Below the pieces are notes generated by a model. It worked only from the letters and a program-made list of their open reading frames with translations. It was not told the DNA's origin and did not search any database. A DNA stretch of 64,000 nt, taken from NCBI GenBank assembly GCA_963838805.1, contig CAWISK010000004.1:1-64000 (forward strand), read 5' to 3'. Position numbers and translations under genes: made by a program. This stretch comes from CAVRQM01 sp963838805. Lineage in GTDB: Bacteria; Pseudomonadota; Alphaproteobacteria; Acetobacterales; Acetobacteraceae. This document shows positions 27,458 through 36,552 of this stretch, piece by piece (within the stretch, counting starts at the first letter, position 1; each line of letters begins with the position of its first letter).

Positions 27458-28498
27458 ATGGACTTTCTGATTGGCCAGAAGGCGGGCGCCAAGGCGGGCA
27501 CCAAGGTGGCCACCAGGGCGGGCGCCAAGGCGGACAACAACGCGGCGGCACAGGGCCAGGTCGCACCGTCACCCACCCGGGCGCGCGGCGCGGCGGCCGA
27601 GACGAATGCGCCGGTGATCGCCGACGGCGACCAGGCCAGCTTCATGCGCGACGTCGTCGAGGCGTCGCGCAGCTTGCCCGTCATCGTCGATTTCTGGGCG
27701 ACCTGGTGCGGTCCCTGCAAGACGCTGACACCGGCCCTGGAAAAAATCGTGCGCAGCGCCGGCGGGCGGGTGCGGCTGGTCAAGATCGACATCGACAAGA
27801 ACCAGGCCTTGGTGCGCCAGCTCGCCCAGCTCGGCCTGCCGCTGCAATCCGTGCCCACCGTTGCCGCCTTCTGGCAGGGGCAAATCGCCGATCTGTTCCA
27901 GGGCGCGCTGCCCGAGAGCGAAATCCGCCGCTTCGTCGAAAGTCTGCTGAAGCTAGGCGGCGGCTCCATGCCCGGCGCCGACCTCCTGGCCGAGGCGCGC
28001 GTGGCACTGGAGCAGGGACAGGCACGCGACGCCGCCGAGCTGTTCAGCGCCGCGGTCGAGCAGGAGCCGGAGAGCCCCGAAGCCTGGGGCGGCCTTGCGC
28101 GCGCCCTGCTCGCCGCGGGCGAGGAGGCGCAGGCACACCAGGTGCTGGACGAGGTGCCGGCCAAGATCGCCACACACGCCGAGATCACCGGCGCCCGCAG
28201 CGCGCTGGCCCTGGCCGCCGAGGGCCGCCGCGCGCAGGGGCAACTCGCGGGACTCGAGCGCCGACTGCAGGCCGATCCGCTCGATCACGCGGCGCGCTAC
28301 GATCTGGCGACGGCACTGAACGCGACGGGGCGGCGCGACGAGGCGGCGGAGGCGCTGCTCGAGATCATGCGGCGCGATCGTGCCTGGAACGAGGATGGCG
28401 CCAGGCTGCAATTGCTGAAGTTCTTCGAGGCCTGGGGCTTGGGCGATCCCGCCACGGTCGCGGCACGGCGAAAATTATCCGCGTTGCTGTTTCGCTGA
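27458..28498 (+). CDS. cnoX: Thioredoxin-like co-chaperone CnoX (YbbN)
   Basis: 346 residues from ATG 27458. An Ala/Gly/Lys-rich leader is followed by a thioredoxin domain with the active site WCGPCK (Cys84 and Cys87) and the cis-proline loop LQSVPTVAAF, then TPR-like helices to the end (LLAEARVALEQGQARDAAEL onward). This layout is that of CnoX/YbbN, a holdase that hands oxidised clients to GroEL and DnaK. Unlike the E. coli protein, both active-site cysteines are present. The next gene overlaps its stop (TGATG). Confidence 0.88.
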   Translation: MDFLIGQKAGAKAGTKVATRAGAKADNNAAAQGQVAPSPTRARGAAAETNAPVIADGDQASFMRDVVEASRSLPVIVDFWATWCGPCKTLTPALEKIVRSAGGRVRLVKIDIDKNQALVRQLAQLGLPLQSVPTVAAFWQGQIADLFQGALPESEIRRFVESLLKLGGGSMPGADLLAEARVALEQGQARDAAELFSAAVEQEPESPEAWGGLARALLAAGEEAQAHQVLDEVPAKIATHAEITGARSALALAAEGRRAQGQLAGLERRLQADPLDHAARYDLATALNATGRRDEAAEALLEIMRRDRAWNEDGARLQLLKFFEAWGLGDPATVAARRKLSALLFR

Positions 28499-29184
28499 TG
28501 GCCGACCGCCAGCCCGCGCGGGACACGGGGCTGCCGGACGCGTTCCCGATCTTCCCCCTCTCTGGGGCGCTGCTGCTGCCGCGCGGCCGCCTGCCGCTCA
28601 ATGTGTTCGAGCCGCGCTACCTGGCGATGGTCGAGGATTCGCTTGCGGCGGGGCGCATGTTCGGCATGGTGCAGCCCGATCCCCGGCTGGCCCGTGAGGC
28701 AAGCGGTCCGGGCCTCTACCGGGTGGGCTGCCTCGGCCGGCTGTCGAGCTTCAGCGAGACCGATGACGGCCGCTATCTCATCACGCTCACCGGCATCAGC
28801 CGCTTCGAGATCGCCGCCGAGCTGCCGGGGCGCCGGGGCTATCGGCGGGTCCGCGCCGATCTCACGCGCTATGCGCCGGATCTCGACGTGGCCGGCGGCG
28901 GGTCCGGGTTCGATCGCGAGGAGCTTCTGGCGGCGCTGCGCGCGTACTTCACCCGCCGCGGCTTCGATGCCAACTGGGAGGCGATCGGCCAGATGGACGA
29001 CGAGGTGCTGGTGGTCACCCTGTGCATGGTCTGTCCGTTCGAGCCGGTGGAAAAGCAGGCGTTGCTGGAAGCCGAAAGCCCGGCCGATCGTGCCGACGCC
29101 CTGCTATCGCTGCTGCGCATCGAGGCGCACGGCCGTGGCGGCAGAGCGGACGGGGAGCGCGGGGACGGCCCGCGCGCAAGCTGA
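28498..29184 (+). CDS. Lon N-terminal (substrate-binding) domain protein
   Basis: 228 residues; ATG 28498 overlaps the cnoX stop. The family signature FPLSGALLLPRGRLPLNVFE then PRYLAMVEDSL is clear, followed by the beta-rich LON fold (GRLSSFSETDDGRYLITLTG) and helices. It lacks the AAA+ and protease parts of Lon. Stand-alone LON-domain proteins are conserved in alphaproteobacteria beside cnoX and trm112-like genes; they probably bind misfolded clients. The C-terminal tail is Gly/Arg-rich. Confidence 0.85.
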   Translation: MADRQPARDTGLPDAFPIFPLSGALLLPRGRLPLNVFEPRYLAMVEDSLAAGRMFGMVQPDPRLAREASGPGLYRVGCLGRLSSFSETDDGRYLITLTGISRFEIAAELPGRRGYRRVRADLTRYAPDLDVAGGGSGFDREELLAALRAYFTRRGFDANWEAIGQMDDEVLVVTLCMVCPFEPVEKQALLEAESPADRADALLSLLRIEAHGRGGRADGERGDGPRAS

Positions 29185-29208
29185 GCAGCAGAGGCAGGAG
29201 CACAGCCC

Positions 29209-29448
29209 ATGACCGACACCCCAGATTCGCCCGCGCAGGTGCCCGCGCAGGTACAAGTCGATCCGCGATTGCTGGAAATCCTGGTCTGTCCCGTCACCAA
29301 GGGACCGCTGGTCTACGACCGCGCGGCGGGCGAACTCATCAGCCACGCGGCACACCTTGCCTATCCGATCCGCGACGGCATTCCGATCATGCTGCCGGAC
29401 GAGGCGCGTCCCCTCGACGACACGGCCGCGCCAGCGCGGGCGGACTAG
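29209..29448 (+). CDS. Trm112 family protein
   Basis: 79 residues. Contains LLEILVCPVTKGPLVYD and LAYPIRDGIPIMLPDEARPL, the hallmark of bacterial Trm112/YcaR. Only one Cys of the zinc site remains in the N-terminal knuckle, as usual in this bacterial branch. Family members stabilise or activate methyltransferases. Ribosome site AGGCAGGAG is ten bases upstream; the next gene follows three bases after the stop. Confidence 0.88.
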   Translation: MTDTPDSPAQVPAQVQVDPRLLEILVCPVTKGPLVYDRAAGELISHAAHLAYPIRDGIPIMLPDEARPLDDTAAPARAD

Positions 29449-29450
29449 GC

Positions 29451-29810
29451 ATGGCGGCACCGGCGCCTCTCGGGCTGCGGCTCGAACGCGGCGGCCGGCT
29501 GCTCGAGGTGGATTTCGGTGCTGCGGGCCATTTCGAGTTTTCGGCGGAGTTTCTGCGTGTCAACAGCCCGAGCGCAGAGGTCCAGGGGCACGGGCCTGGC
29601 GAGCGACGGCTCGTGTCCGGACGCCGCAGAGTGGCCATCGCCGGCATCGAGCCGGTCGGGAACTACGCGGTACGGCTCCGCTTCGACGACGGGCACAGCA
29701 CCGGCATCTACTCATGGGATGTCCTGCTTACACTCGGCCGCGAGCAGGATGCGCTGTGGGCCGACTACCTGGCCCGATTGCAGGCGGCCGGCCTCCGCCG
29801 CGACGGCTGA
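29451..29810 (+). CDS. DUF971 (GBBH-like N-terminal domain) protein
   Basis: 119 residues. Small beta-rich domain: RLERGGRLLEVDFGAAGHFE, FSAEFLRVNSPSAEVQGHG, then VGNYAVRLRFDDGHSTGIYS and WDVLLTLG. This is the DUF971 family, implicated in iron-sulfur protein assembly in some bacteria. The last part of a four-gene run with cnoX, the LON protein and Trm112. Confidence 0.85.
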   Translation: MAAPAPLGLRLERGGRLLEVDFGAAGHFEFSAEFLRVNSPSAEVQGHGPGERRLVSGRRRVAIAGIEPVGNYAVRLRFDDGHSTGIYSWDVLLTLGREQDALWADYLARLQAAGLRRDG

Positions 29811-29830
29811 GCAGCAGGTCCGGCTGGCGC

Positions 29831-30334
29831 TCAGCCGCCGCGCACGTCCAGCGCGTCCATGCCGCCCGCCAGCAGCTCCAGCAGGTCCGGCAACGCCACG
29901 GCAACACAGCCCACGGTTGGACGGAAGTCCGGTGCCGCAACGTGCAGAAAGATCGCCGACCCGCGCCCCGGCCGCACCGGATTGTCGTTCCATCCCAGCA
30001 CGCCCACGACGTCGTAGAGCGGATCAAGGCGCCACAACGCCTCATGGCGCGCCGGATGCGGCAGGCGGATGTGGCGGTTGTAGTCCGGGTGCCGGGGGTC
30101 GTCGCACCAGCCATCGTCCGGGCCGATCGGCTCGCGCGGCAGGACGGTGCGCGGGGGCGCCGCCAGCCGGTCGGCGCGGTACAGCACGCGCCGCAAGACC
30201 ATGATCCCGCCCGGAGTGGCCTGATCCCCCTCCTGCTTGCCGTCCCGCTTGACGCCGCCGGCACCCAGGGCGGCGCGGAGCCGGCGGCCCGCCCAGGCGA
30301 TCCATCCGTCCGCCGATACGGTGGCCGTGCTCAT
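29831..30334 (-). CDS. L,D-transpeptidase family protein (YkuD-like)
   Basis: 167 residues from ATG 30334, overlapping the previous stop (ATGA). The catalytic block reads AIFLHVAAPDFRPTVGCVAV: a His, then T-x-G-C with the nucleophile Cys, as in short L,D-transpeptidase relatives. It also has RRVLYRADR and PLYDVVGVLGWNDNPV. No signal peptide is visible, unlike cell-wall-linking enzymes, so the substrate is unclear. Confidence 0.8.
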   Translation of the reverse strand: MSTATVSADGWIAWAGRRLRAALGAGGVKRDGKQEGDQATPGGIMVLRRVLYRADRLAAPPRTVLPREPIGPDDGWCDDPRHPDYNRHIRLPHPARHEALWRLDPLYDVVGVLGWNDNPVRPGRGSAIFLHVAAPDFRPTVGCVAVALPDLLELLAGGMDALDVRGG

Positions 30335-30828
30335 GCCGTCATCTCTGTCCGCCTCCCCAGACGATGCGCGCCGGCATGTCCGCGATGCGAGCATAGGCGG
30401 CGAGCAGCCTGTGCCGGGAGAGGCACCGGCGCCGGCGCAGGCGTGGCGCTGGCCGGCGGTGAAGCGATCGGCGCGCCTGTCTCGGCGGCCGCGCCGGACG
30501 GTGCCACGAGCGAGCGCGCGAGGTGTTCGAGATGGAAGACATGCTCGACCAGGATCCCCGCGATGCTGGTCAGCAATCCGACCGGGCCGCCCGTCAGCAC
30601 GCCCCCGATCAGCGAAACGGCGGTGCGCAGCGGCGGACTGCCCTCGTCGCCGGTCGCCACCCGGTAGATGGTGCCCACCACCGGCAGGAATTGCAGCGGG
30701 TTCAAGGCGTCCAGCACGTCGTGGAAGGTGATCGGCGTATTCGGGGCAGCCGGCTTCGGCGTCGACCAGGCCGCCTCGGCCTGGGTCACGTCGCGTCCAT
30801 GCGGTCCGGTTATCGCGTTCGCGGCCAT
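30331..30828 (-). CDS. Small membrane-associated hypothetical protein
   Basis: About 165 residues from ATG 30828 (MAANAITGPHGRDVTQAEAA). The middle holds FHDVLDALNPLQFLPVVGTI and a hydrophobic AVSLIGGVLTGGPVGLLTSI stretch, followed by a Pro/Ala-rich linker. The last 25 residues look out of frame; another frame gives LLAAYARIADMPARIVWGGG ending at 30339, which seems more natural. Coupled to the L,D-transpeptidase gene, so it may anchor or assist it. Confidence 0.6.
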   Translation of the reverse strand: MAANAITGPHGRDVTQAEAAWSTPKPAAPNTPITFHDVLDALNPLQFLPVVGTIYRVATGDEGSPPLRTAVSLIGGVLTGGPVGLLTSIAGILVEHVFHLEHLARSLVAPSGAAAETGAPIASPPASATPAPAPVPLPAQAARRLCSHRGHAGAHRLGRRTEMTA

Positions 30829-30858
30829 CCCCCAGCGCTCGGCAAGCCGCGTGCCGCG

Positions 30859-31951
30859 TCAATCGCCCATATGGCCGAACCGATCCGCCTTGGTCGCCAG
30901 ATAGGCGTCGTTGATGCCATTGGCCGCAAACAGGTGCGACACCCGCTCCACCTCGATGCCGCCGGCCGCGAGGGCGCGCAGCTTCTGCGGATTGTTGGTC
31001 AGCAGCCGCACCCGATGGATGCCCAGCGCCCGCAGCATCATCGCGGCCGGGGCGTAGTCGCGCTCGTCGGCACCCCAGCCCAGCGCGTGGTTGGCATCCA
31101 GCGTGTCGAGCCCGGCATCCTGCAGCGCATAGGCCCGCAGCTTGTTGACCAGGCCGATGCCCCTGCCCTCCTGCGCCAGGTACAGCAGCACGCCGTCACC
31201 TTCCTCGCCCATGCGGCGGATGGCGCCGCGCAGCTGCGGCCCGCAATCACAGCGCAGGCTGCCCAGCAGGTCGCCGGTGAAGCACTCGGAATGGATGCGT
31301 GCGAGCGGCGTGCGCGCGCCAGCCGCCACCCGCTCGGGAGTTCCCACCAGGATCGCCAGATGCTCGGTTCCCGCGTCCGGCCCTCGGAACGTGACGATCC
31401 GGGCCTCGGGCGCGCCTTCCAGCGGCACCCTCGCCTCCGAGGCGCGCACCAGCCCGGCGACCGCGGCCTCCCTTTGCGCCAACACGTCATGGGCGGCCAC
31501 GCCGAGCAGATCGCCAACCGTCGCCGAGGCATTCACCTCCGCCACCAGCATAGCGGGCAGCAGGCGCGCGAGCTTGGCCAGCGCCAGTGCGGCCTCGGCG
31601 CCCGGCCGGTGCCCTCTCGGCCCGGGGCGGATCGGCGAACCACTGGGACATTGTCGGGTCGGCCATGCCGCGCAGCGCCTTGGGGTCGAGCATGGCGCCG
31701 GTCACCGGAAAGGCCGCGATCCCGTCGGCCGCCACCGCCGCGCCGCCAGCCCACTGCTCCGCCCGGCCGGCGGCCAGCACCAGCAGGAACCGCCCGGAGG
31801 CAACCGACGCGAACTCGGCCAACCCCGCTGCCCCCAGCGTTTCGGCGGGCACGACCACAAGCCGCCCCGCTGCCGTCTCCAGCAGCACCGGCGTCCCGCG
31901 GCGCAGATCGGCCACGGCCCGGTACACTGCGCGGAGATCGATGGATGTCAC
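30859..31951 (-). CDS. ribA: GTP cyclohydrolase II with N-terminal extension (frameshifted)
   Basis: Catalyses the first step of riboflavin synthesis. The C-terminal catalytic part is complete: HSECFTGDLLGSLRCDCGPQ carries the three zinc cysteines, then YLAQEGRGIGLVNKLRAYAL and RLLTNNPQK. Upstream, GTG 31951 opens about 150 residues (MTSIDLRAVYRAVADLRRGT, FPVTGAMLDPKALRGMADP) that align by position with a RibB domain but lack its acidic site. A frame change near 31580 joins the two. Long RibA proteins with a degenerate N-terminal domain are known in Rhodospirillales. Total about 364 codons. Confidence 0.85.
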
Positions 31952-32259
31952 ACAAACCTCATGACGGATGGCCCGCGTTCCACCGCAGAAGTCGGCCCGG
32001 AGAGCACGAACCAGGAGGACGGGCGATACTTGCCGGTCAGCCAACCGCCACCTGCTCCGGCATCGCATATGTCTGCTGCACGGGCACCTGCGCTGTTCCA
32101 CTCACGGAAATGTGCGCGGGTTGTGGCGGGAATCAAGCGGAGGCACGATGCCGTGAGGCGTTGGGGCGGTTAAGGGCTGAACACCTGAACGTGTGCGACG
32201 CCGGACATTGTGTGGCGGCCGGGACCGTTCGGTCCATCCGGACCTGAAGGAAGAGCAAA
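31952..32259. other. Divergent intergenic region ribA / response regulator
   Basis: Holds both promoters. I looked for an FMN riboswitch ahead of ribA and do not see its conserved core. No gene supported. Confidence 0.5.
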
Positions 32260-32976
32260 ATGGCGGGTGGGCGTCCCATCCTGATCGTCGATGATGACCA
32301 ACTGCTGCGCGAGACGTTGTCCGAGCAGCTGTCGGTGGACGGCGAATTCATCGCCGCCGAGGCGGAGAGTGCCGTCCGCGCCGAACAGCTTCTCGCCGCC
32401 CGCGAGGCGCGTTTCGACGCGGTGATCCTTGACGTCGGCCTGCCCGATGGTGACGGGCGCGATCTGTGCGCGAAGCTGCGCCGGCACGGGCTCAAGGTGC
32501 CGATCATCATCCTGACCGGCTCGGACGGCGAGACCGACGTGGTGCGCGGCCTCGACGCCGGGGCCAACGACTACATCGCCAAGCCGTTCCGGCTGGCCGA
32601 GCTGCTGGCCCGGCTGCGCGCGCAACTGCGCATCTTCGAGAACAGCGAGGATGCGGTGTTCACCATCGGCCCATACACTTTCCGGCCCGCCGCCAAGCTG
32701 CTGCAGGAGCCGGCCCGCAGCCGCCGCATCCGGCTGACCGAGAAGGAAGCGGCGATCCTGAAATTCCTCTACCGCGCCGGTACGCGGGCAGTGGCCCGGC
32801 AGGTGCTGCTGAACGAGGTCTGGGGCTACAATGCGGCCGTGACCACGCACACGCTCGAGACCCACATCTATCGCCTGCGTCAGAAGATCGAGCCCGATCC
32901 GTCCAACGCGAGGCTGCTGGTCACGGAAGGCGGCGGCTATCGGCTGGACCCGGAAGGGGTGTCGGTCGTGGCATAG
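32260..32976 (+). CDS. OmpR/PhoB-type response regulator
   Basis: 238 residues, with AGGAAGAG six bases upstream of the start. Receiver domain: Asp11/Asp12 (VDDDQ), phosphorylated Asp58 (ILDVGLPDGDG), Thr86 (LTGSD), Lys108 (AKPFR). The winged-helix domain has RRIRLTEKEAAILKFLYRAG and TTHTLETHIYRLRQKIEPDP. No histidine kinase gene adjoins it, so the partner is encoded elsewhere. Confidence 0.9.
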   Translation: MAGGRPILIVDDDQLLRETLSEQLSVDGEFIAAEAESAVRAEQLLAAREARFDAVILDVGLPDGDGRDLCAKLRRHGLKVPIIILTGSDGETDVVRGLDAGANDYIAKPFRLAELLARLRAQLRIFENSEDAVFTIGPYTFRPAAKLLQEPARSRRIRLTEKEAAILKFLYRAGTRAVARQVLLNEVWGYNAAVTTHTLETHIYRLRQKIEPDPSNARLLVTEGGGYRLDPEGVSVVA

Positions 32977-32990
32977 GCGTTCCGGGAGCC

Positions 32991-33821
32991 CTATCCCGCC
33001 TTCGCCTTCCCGCGCTCCACGGCACGGATCGACGCCGGCGCCTCACGCCGCGACGTGACGTCGCCTGCCGCGGTGTCAGGCTGGGGGGGCTGGGAGCTAA
33101 GCGGAGGACCCGGCTGGGGGCTAGAGGGCGCAAACGCCGCCTGGGCAAGCTGGCGGCGCAAGGCGGCGATCTCCTCCCGCAGCGCCGTCATCTCGGCGTC
33201 ATGCTGCGGCGCGGCCTCGGGCGCCGCGGGAGAGGGCGGCACCGGGTGCTTGGACTCGGCCGTTTCGGGCTCGCGGTGCAACGGTGAGAACAGGCTCATC
33301 GCCCGCTCCATCATCGCCAGGTTCTGCCGCCCCACCTCCTCGATCGGAAATGGCATGAACGGCGTCAGGCCCTGCTGCATGGTCTGCTGCACGGCACGGC
33401 GCATCTGCTCCTGCTGCCGCGCGAAGCTGGCCATCGCCTGCTCCAGGTAGCGCGGCACGAAGTTCTGCATGCTGTCGCCGTAGAAGCCGATCAGCTGGCG
33501 CAGGAAGGCCGTGGGCAGCAGGGCGCGCCCCTTGCTCTCCTCCTCGACGATGATCTGGGTGAGCACGCCGCGGGTGATGTCCTCGCCGCTCTTGGCGTCG
33601 TAAACCACGAAATCGCGGCCCTCGCGCACCATGTCGGCCAGGGTGTCGAGCGTGATGTAGCTGGAGCTTTCGGTGTTGTAGAGGCGGCGATTGGCATATT
33701 TCTTGATCACCACGGGCGCCGCGGCACTCGTCTGGCCTGACCCGGTCGCGCCGGCCGGCACGTCCGCGGCGCCGGGATCGGGCGCATTCTCGCCACGTTC
33801 GTCTTGCATCGGATACGCCAT
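32991..33821 (-). CDS. phaR: PHB synthesis repressor PhaR
   Basis: 276 residues from ATG 33821. DNA-binding domain PVVIKKYANRRLYNTESSSY then ITLDTLADMVREGRDFVVYD, followed by the PHB accumulation regulatory domain (LTQIIVEEESKGRALLPTAF, FLRQLIGFYGDSMQNFVPRY). A long Ala/Pro/Gln-rich, coiled-coil tail follows. PhaR senses PHB and represses phasin and pha genes. It is divergent from the phaC-like operon with about 90 bases between. Confidence 0.93.
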   Translation of the reverse strand: MAYPMQDERGENAPDPGAADVPAGATGSGQTSAAAPVVIKKYANRRLYNTESSSYITLDTLADMVREGRDFVVYDAKSGEDITRGVLTQIIVEEESKGRALLPTAFLRQLIGFYGDSMQNFVPRYLEQAMASFARQQEQMRRAVQQTMQQGLTPFMPFPIEEVGRQNLAMMERAMSLFSPLHREPETAESKHPVPPSPAAPEAAPQHDAEMTALREEIAALRRQLAQAAFAPSSPQPGPPLSSQPPQPDTAAGDVTSRREAPASIRAVERGKAKAG

Positions 33822-33910
33822 CGTGCCCCCTCGCGGGTCAATGTGTCGAAGCGTAGCATACCGCACCGCAACACCCCAACTGGCGCGGCGCAGAAGGATG
33901 GCGACCCCGG

Positions 33911-34292
33911 ATGGACTTCTCACAGGCGGGTCGCGGGCCGCGTTGCGCGGCCGATCCCGCCCTCGATGCCGTCGCCGATCCCGTCCAGGAGCTTGCCCGG
34001 AACTGGGCGACGATCTGGCAGAGCGAGTGGGCCGCCCTGGCGGCCGACCCGGAGACCACCCTGCTGCTGGAATCGCTGTTCGCGTCCTGGCTGCGCGCGG
34101 CTGCGCCCGAGTGAGTTCTCCCGCTCACGAACGGGCCCCGGGGCCGATGCGCCGCCGCGGCCCGCGTCCGCTGCCGCTGCTGCTGACCCACGCGATGCTG
34201 AAATCGCTGCCTTGCGCGACCGACTGGCCGAGCTGGAGCGCCGGCTCGATCGCCTCGCTCGCGACTCTGGCGAGCGAGGCGGCGGCGGCTGA
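33911..34292 (+). CDS. Small coiled-coil protein ahead of the PhaC-like gene (frameshifted)
   Basis: ATG 33911 opens MDFSQAGRGPRCAADPALDA, then QELARNWATIWQSEWAALAA and LLLESLFASWLRAAAP. A shift near 34105 leads to a Pro/Ala linker and DAEIAALRDRLAELERRLDR, a clear coiled coil, ending GERGGGG at 34292. About 127 codons. Without the shift the protein stops at 34114 and loses the coil. Position and build recall PhaE-type partners of class III PHA synthases, but it is much shorter; the role is inferred. Confidence 0.55.
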
Positions 34293-35281
34293 TCCCGCGC
34301 TGATCGCCGGCATCGCCGCCTACCGGCGCCACACGTGGCAGCGTCAGATGCCCGAGCCGCCGGTGCTTTGGCAGGAAGGCGGCAGCCGGCTGCTCGACTA
34401 TGCCGAGGCGGGCGCCGCTGGCCTGCCGGTGCTGTTCGTGCCGAGCCTGGTCAACCGCGCCTATATCCTCGACCTGGCACCTGGCCGGTCGATGCTGCGT
34501 TGGCTTGCGGCGCAGGGGTTGCGGCCGCTGCTGCTCGACTGGGGCTTCCCCGACGAGGCGGCGCGCGGCTTCACGCTCACCGACTACGTGGCGGGTCGCC
34601 TGCACCGGGCCGTGCTGGCCGCGGGCACAGGTCCGGTGCTGCTGGCCGGCTATTGCATGGGCGGGCTGCTGGCGCTGGCGGCGGCGCAGTTGGAACCGGA
34701 GCGCGTGGCGGGTCTGGCCTTGCTGGCCACGCCGTGGGACTTCCATGCCGAAGCGGCCGAGACGGCCCGCGCGCTGGCGTCGATGCTGCCGGTGCTGGAG
34801 CCGGCGATGGCGGCAATGGGCGCGCTGCCGACCGATGCCTTGCAGTCGCTGTTCCTGCTGGCCGACGCCGACGGCATCGCCGCGCGCTACCGCGGCTTCG
34901 CCTCGCTCGACCCACGAGAGCGAGCGCGCCCGGATTTTCGTGGCGCTGGAGGACTGGCTGGCCGACGGCGTGCCGCTCGCCGGCCCGGTCGCGCGCGAGT
35001 GCCTCGATGGATGGTATGGCCGCAACACTCCGGCGCGCGGCGCCTGGCGCATCACCGGCCTGCCGGTCGATCCCACGGCGCTGAGGCTGCCCGCCTTTGT
35101 CGCCCTGCCGTCGCGCGATCGCATCGTGCCGCCCGCCAGCGCGCGGCCGCTGGCGACGCTGATCCCGGGTGCCGTCGCGCACCATCCGCAAGCGGGGCAT
35201 GTCGGCATGGCGGCGGGCAGCGGCGCCGAGACGGCACTCTGGCAGCCGCTATGCGAATGGCTGCGCTCGGTCGGCGCCTGA
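34195..35281 (+). CDS. Short PhaC-like PHA synthase (alpha/beta hydrolase), frameshifted
   Basis: Roughly 330-360 codons; the exact start is unclear because the first in-frame ATG (34195) lies in the coil of the previous gene, and ATG 34348 would remove the N-terminus. The core has VLFVPSLVNRAYILDLAPGR, the synthase lipase box GYCMGG with Cys nucleophile, an Asp in LPSRDRIVPP and a His in PQAGHVGMAAG: the Cys-Asp-His triad of PHA synthases. A shift near 34912 is needed. Class I synthases are about 600 residues; this length is that of class III PhaC. It lies between phaR and phaA. Confidence 0.72.
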
Positions 35282-35368
35282 CGCGGTGCAGCCTCCCCGC
35301 TGCCCATTGGCAGACCGGCCCGAGATGCGCCATGTGCTGTAGGAGCGATCTGGGAAGGAGAGGCCGTC

Positions 35369-36542
35369 ATGGATGACATCGTCATCGTCGCCGCCGCGCG
35401 CACGCCGGTCGGCAGCTTCAACGGCGCGTTCGCGTCCACCCCCGCGCATGTGCTGGGCCAGGTCGCCATAGAGGCCGCCCTGACCCGCGCCGGCATCCAG
35501 CCCGCCGATGTGGACGAGGTCATCCTGGGCCAGGTGCTGACGGCGGCCCAGGGCCAGAACCCCGCGCGCCAGGCGGCCCGCGCCGCCGGCATTCCGGACG
35601 ACAAGACCGCCTTCGGCATCAACCAGGTGTGCGGGTCCGGGCTGCGCGCCGTGGCGCTGGCCGCCCAGCAGGTGCAGACGGGCCAGAGTGCGATCGTGGT
35701 GGCCGGCGGGCAGGAGAGCATGAGCCTCGCGCCGCACGCCCAGCACCTCCGTTCCGGAGTGAAGATGGGCGGGGTCGAGCTCATCGATACGATGATCAAG
35801 GACGGGCTGTGGGACGCCTTCAACGGCTATCACATGGGCACCACCGCCGAGAACGTGGCCCGCGCCCACCAGATCACGCGCGAGCAGCAGGACACGCTGG
35901 CGCTGGCGCAGCCAGCAGAAGGCGTCGGCCGCGCAGAAATCCGGCCGCTTCCGCGACGAGATCGCGCCGGTCACGGTGAAGGGCCGCAAGGCCGATATCG
36001 TGGTGTCCGACGACGAATATATCCGCCACGACAGCAGTGCCGAGACGATGGCCAAGCTGCGCCCGGCCTTCAGCAAGGACGGCACTGTGACAGCCGGCAA
36101 CGCGAGCGGCATCAATGACGGCGCCGCCGCCCTGGTGGTGATGTCGGCCGCCGAGGCGGCGCGGCGCGGGCTGAAGCCGCTGGCGCACATCACGAGCTTT
36201 GCCACGGCCGGCGTCGATCCGGCGCTGATGGGCACCGGCCCGATCCCGGCCGCCCGCCGCGCACTGGCGCGCGCCGGCTGGCAGGCGGGCGATCTCGACC
36301 TGATCGAGGCCAACGAGGCCTTCGCCGCCCAGGCCTGCGCGGTCAACAAGGATCTCGGCTGGGATCCCGCGCGGGTCAACGTCAATGGCGGCGCTATCGC
36401 CATCGGCCACCCGATCGGTGCCTCCGGGGCGCGCGTGCTGACCACGCTGCTGCACGAAATGGCCAAGCGCGACGCGCATAAGGGGTTGGCCACGCTGTGC
36501 ATCGGCGGCGGCATGGGGGTTGCGATGTGCGTCGAGCGCTAG
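35369..36542 (+). CDS. phaA: Acetyl-CoA acetyltransferase (frameshifted)
   Basis: About 391 codons from ATG 35369 with GGAAGGAGAGG upstream. Condenses two acetyl-CoA to acetoacetyl-CoA, the first step of PHB synthesis. Active-site Cys in NQVCGSGLRA, His in GGAIAIGHPIGASG and the C-terminal Cys in LCIGGGMG are all present. One extra C near 35909 breaks the frame (LALA then SQQKASAAQKSGRF after correction). It is the first gene of a rightward run with the hydratase-like genes and phaB. Confidence 0.92.
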
Positions 36543-36552
36543 GCGCCGGCGC

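Noticed and set aside
27476..27540. Short GCGGGCGCCAAGG-type repeats at the start of cnoX
   Set aside because: Codon-biased Ala/Gly/Lys leader of the protein, not a DNA repeat element or CRISPR.
34195..34292. ATG 34195 as the certain start of the PhaC-like gene
   Set aside because: This part overlaps the coiled-coil gene in another frame and may be spurious coding; kept only as the outer limit.
33838..35823. 661-codon open frame on the minus strand opposite the phaC-like and phaA genes
   Set aside because: It is the shadow of well-supported plus-strand genes in GC-rich DNA; the protein has low-complexity composition and no motif.
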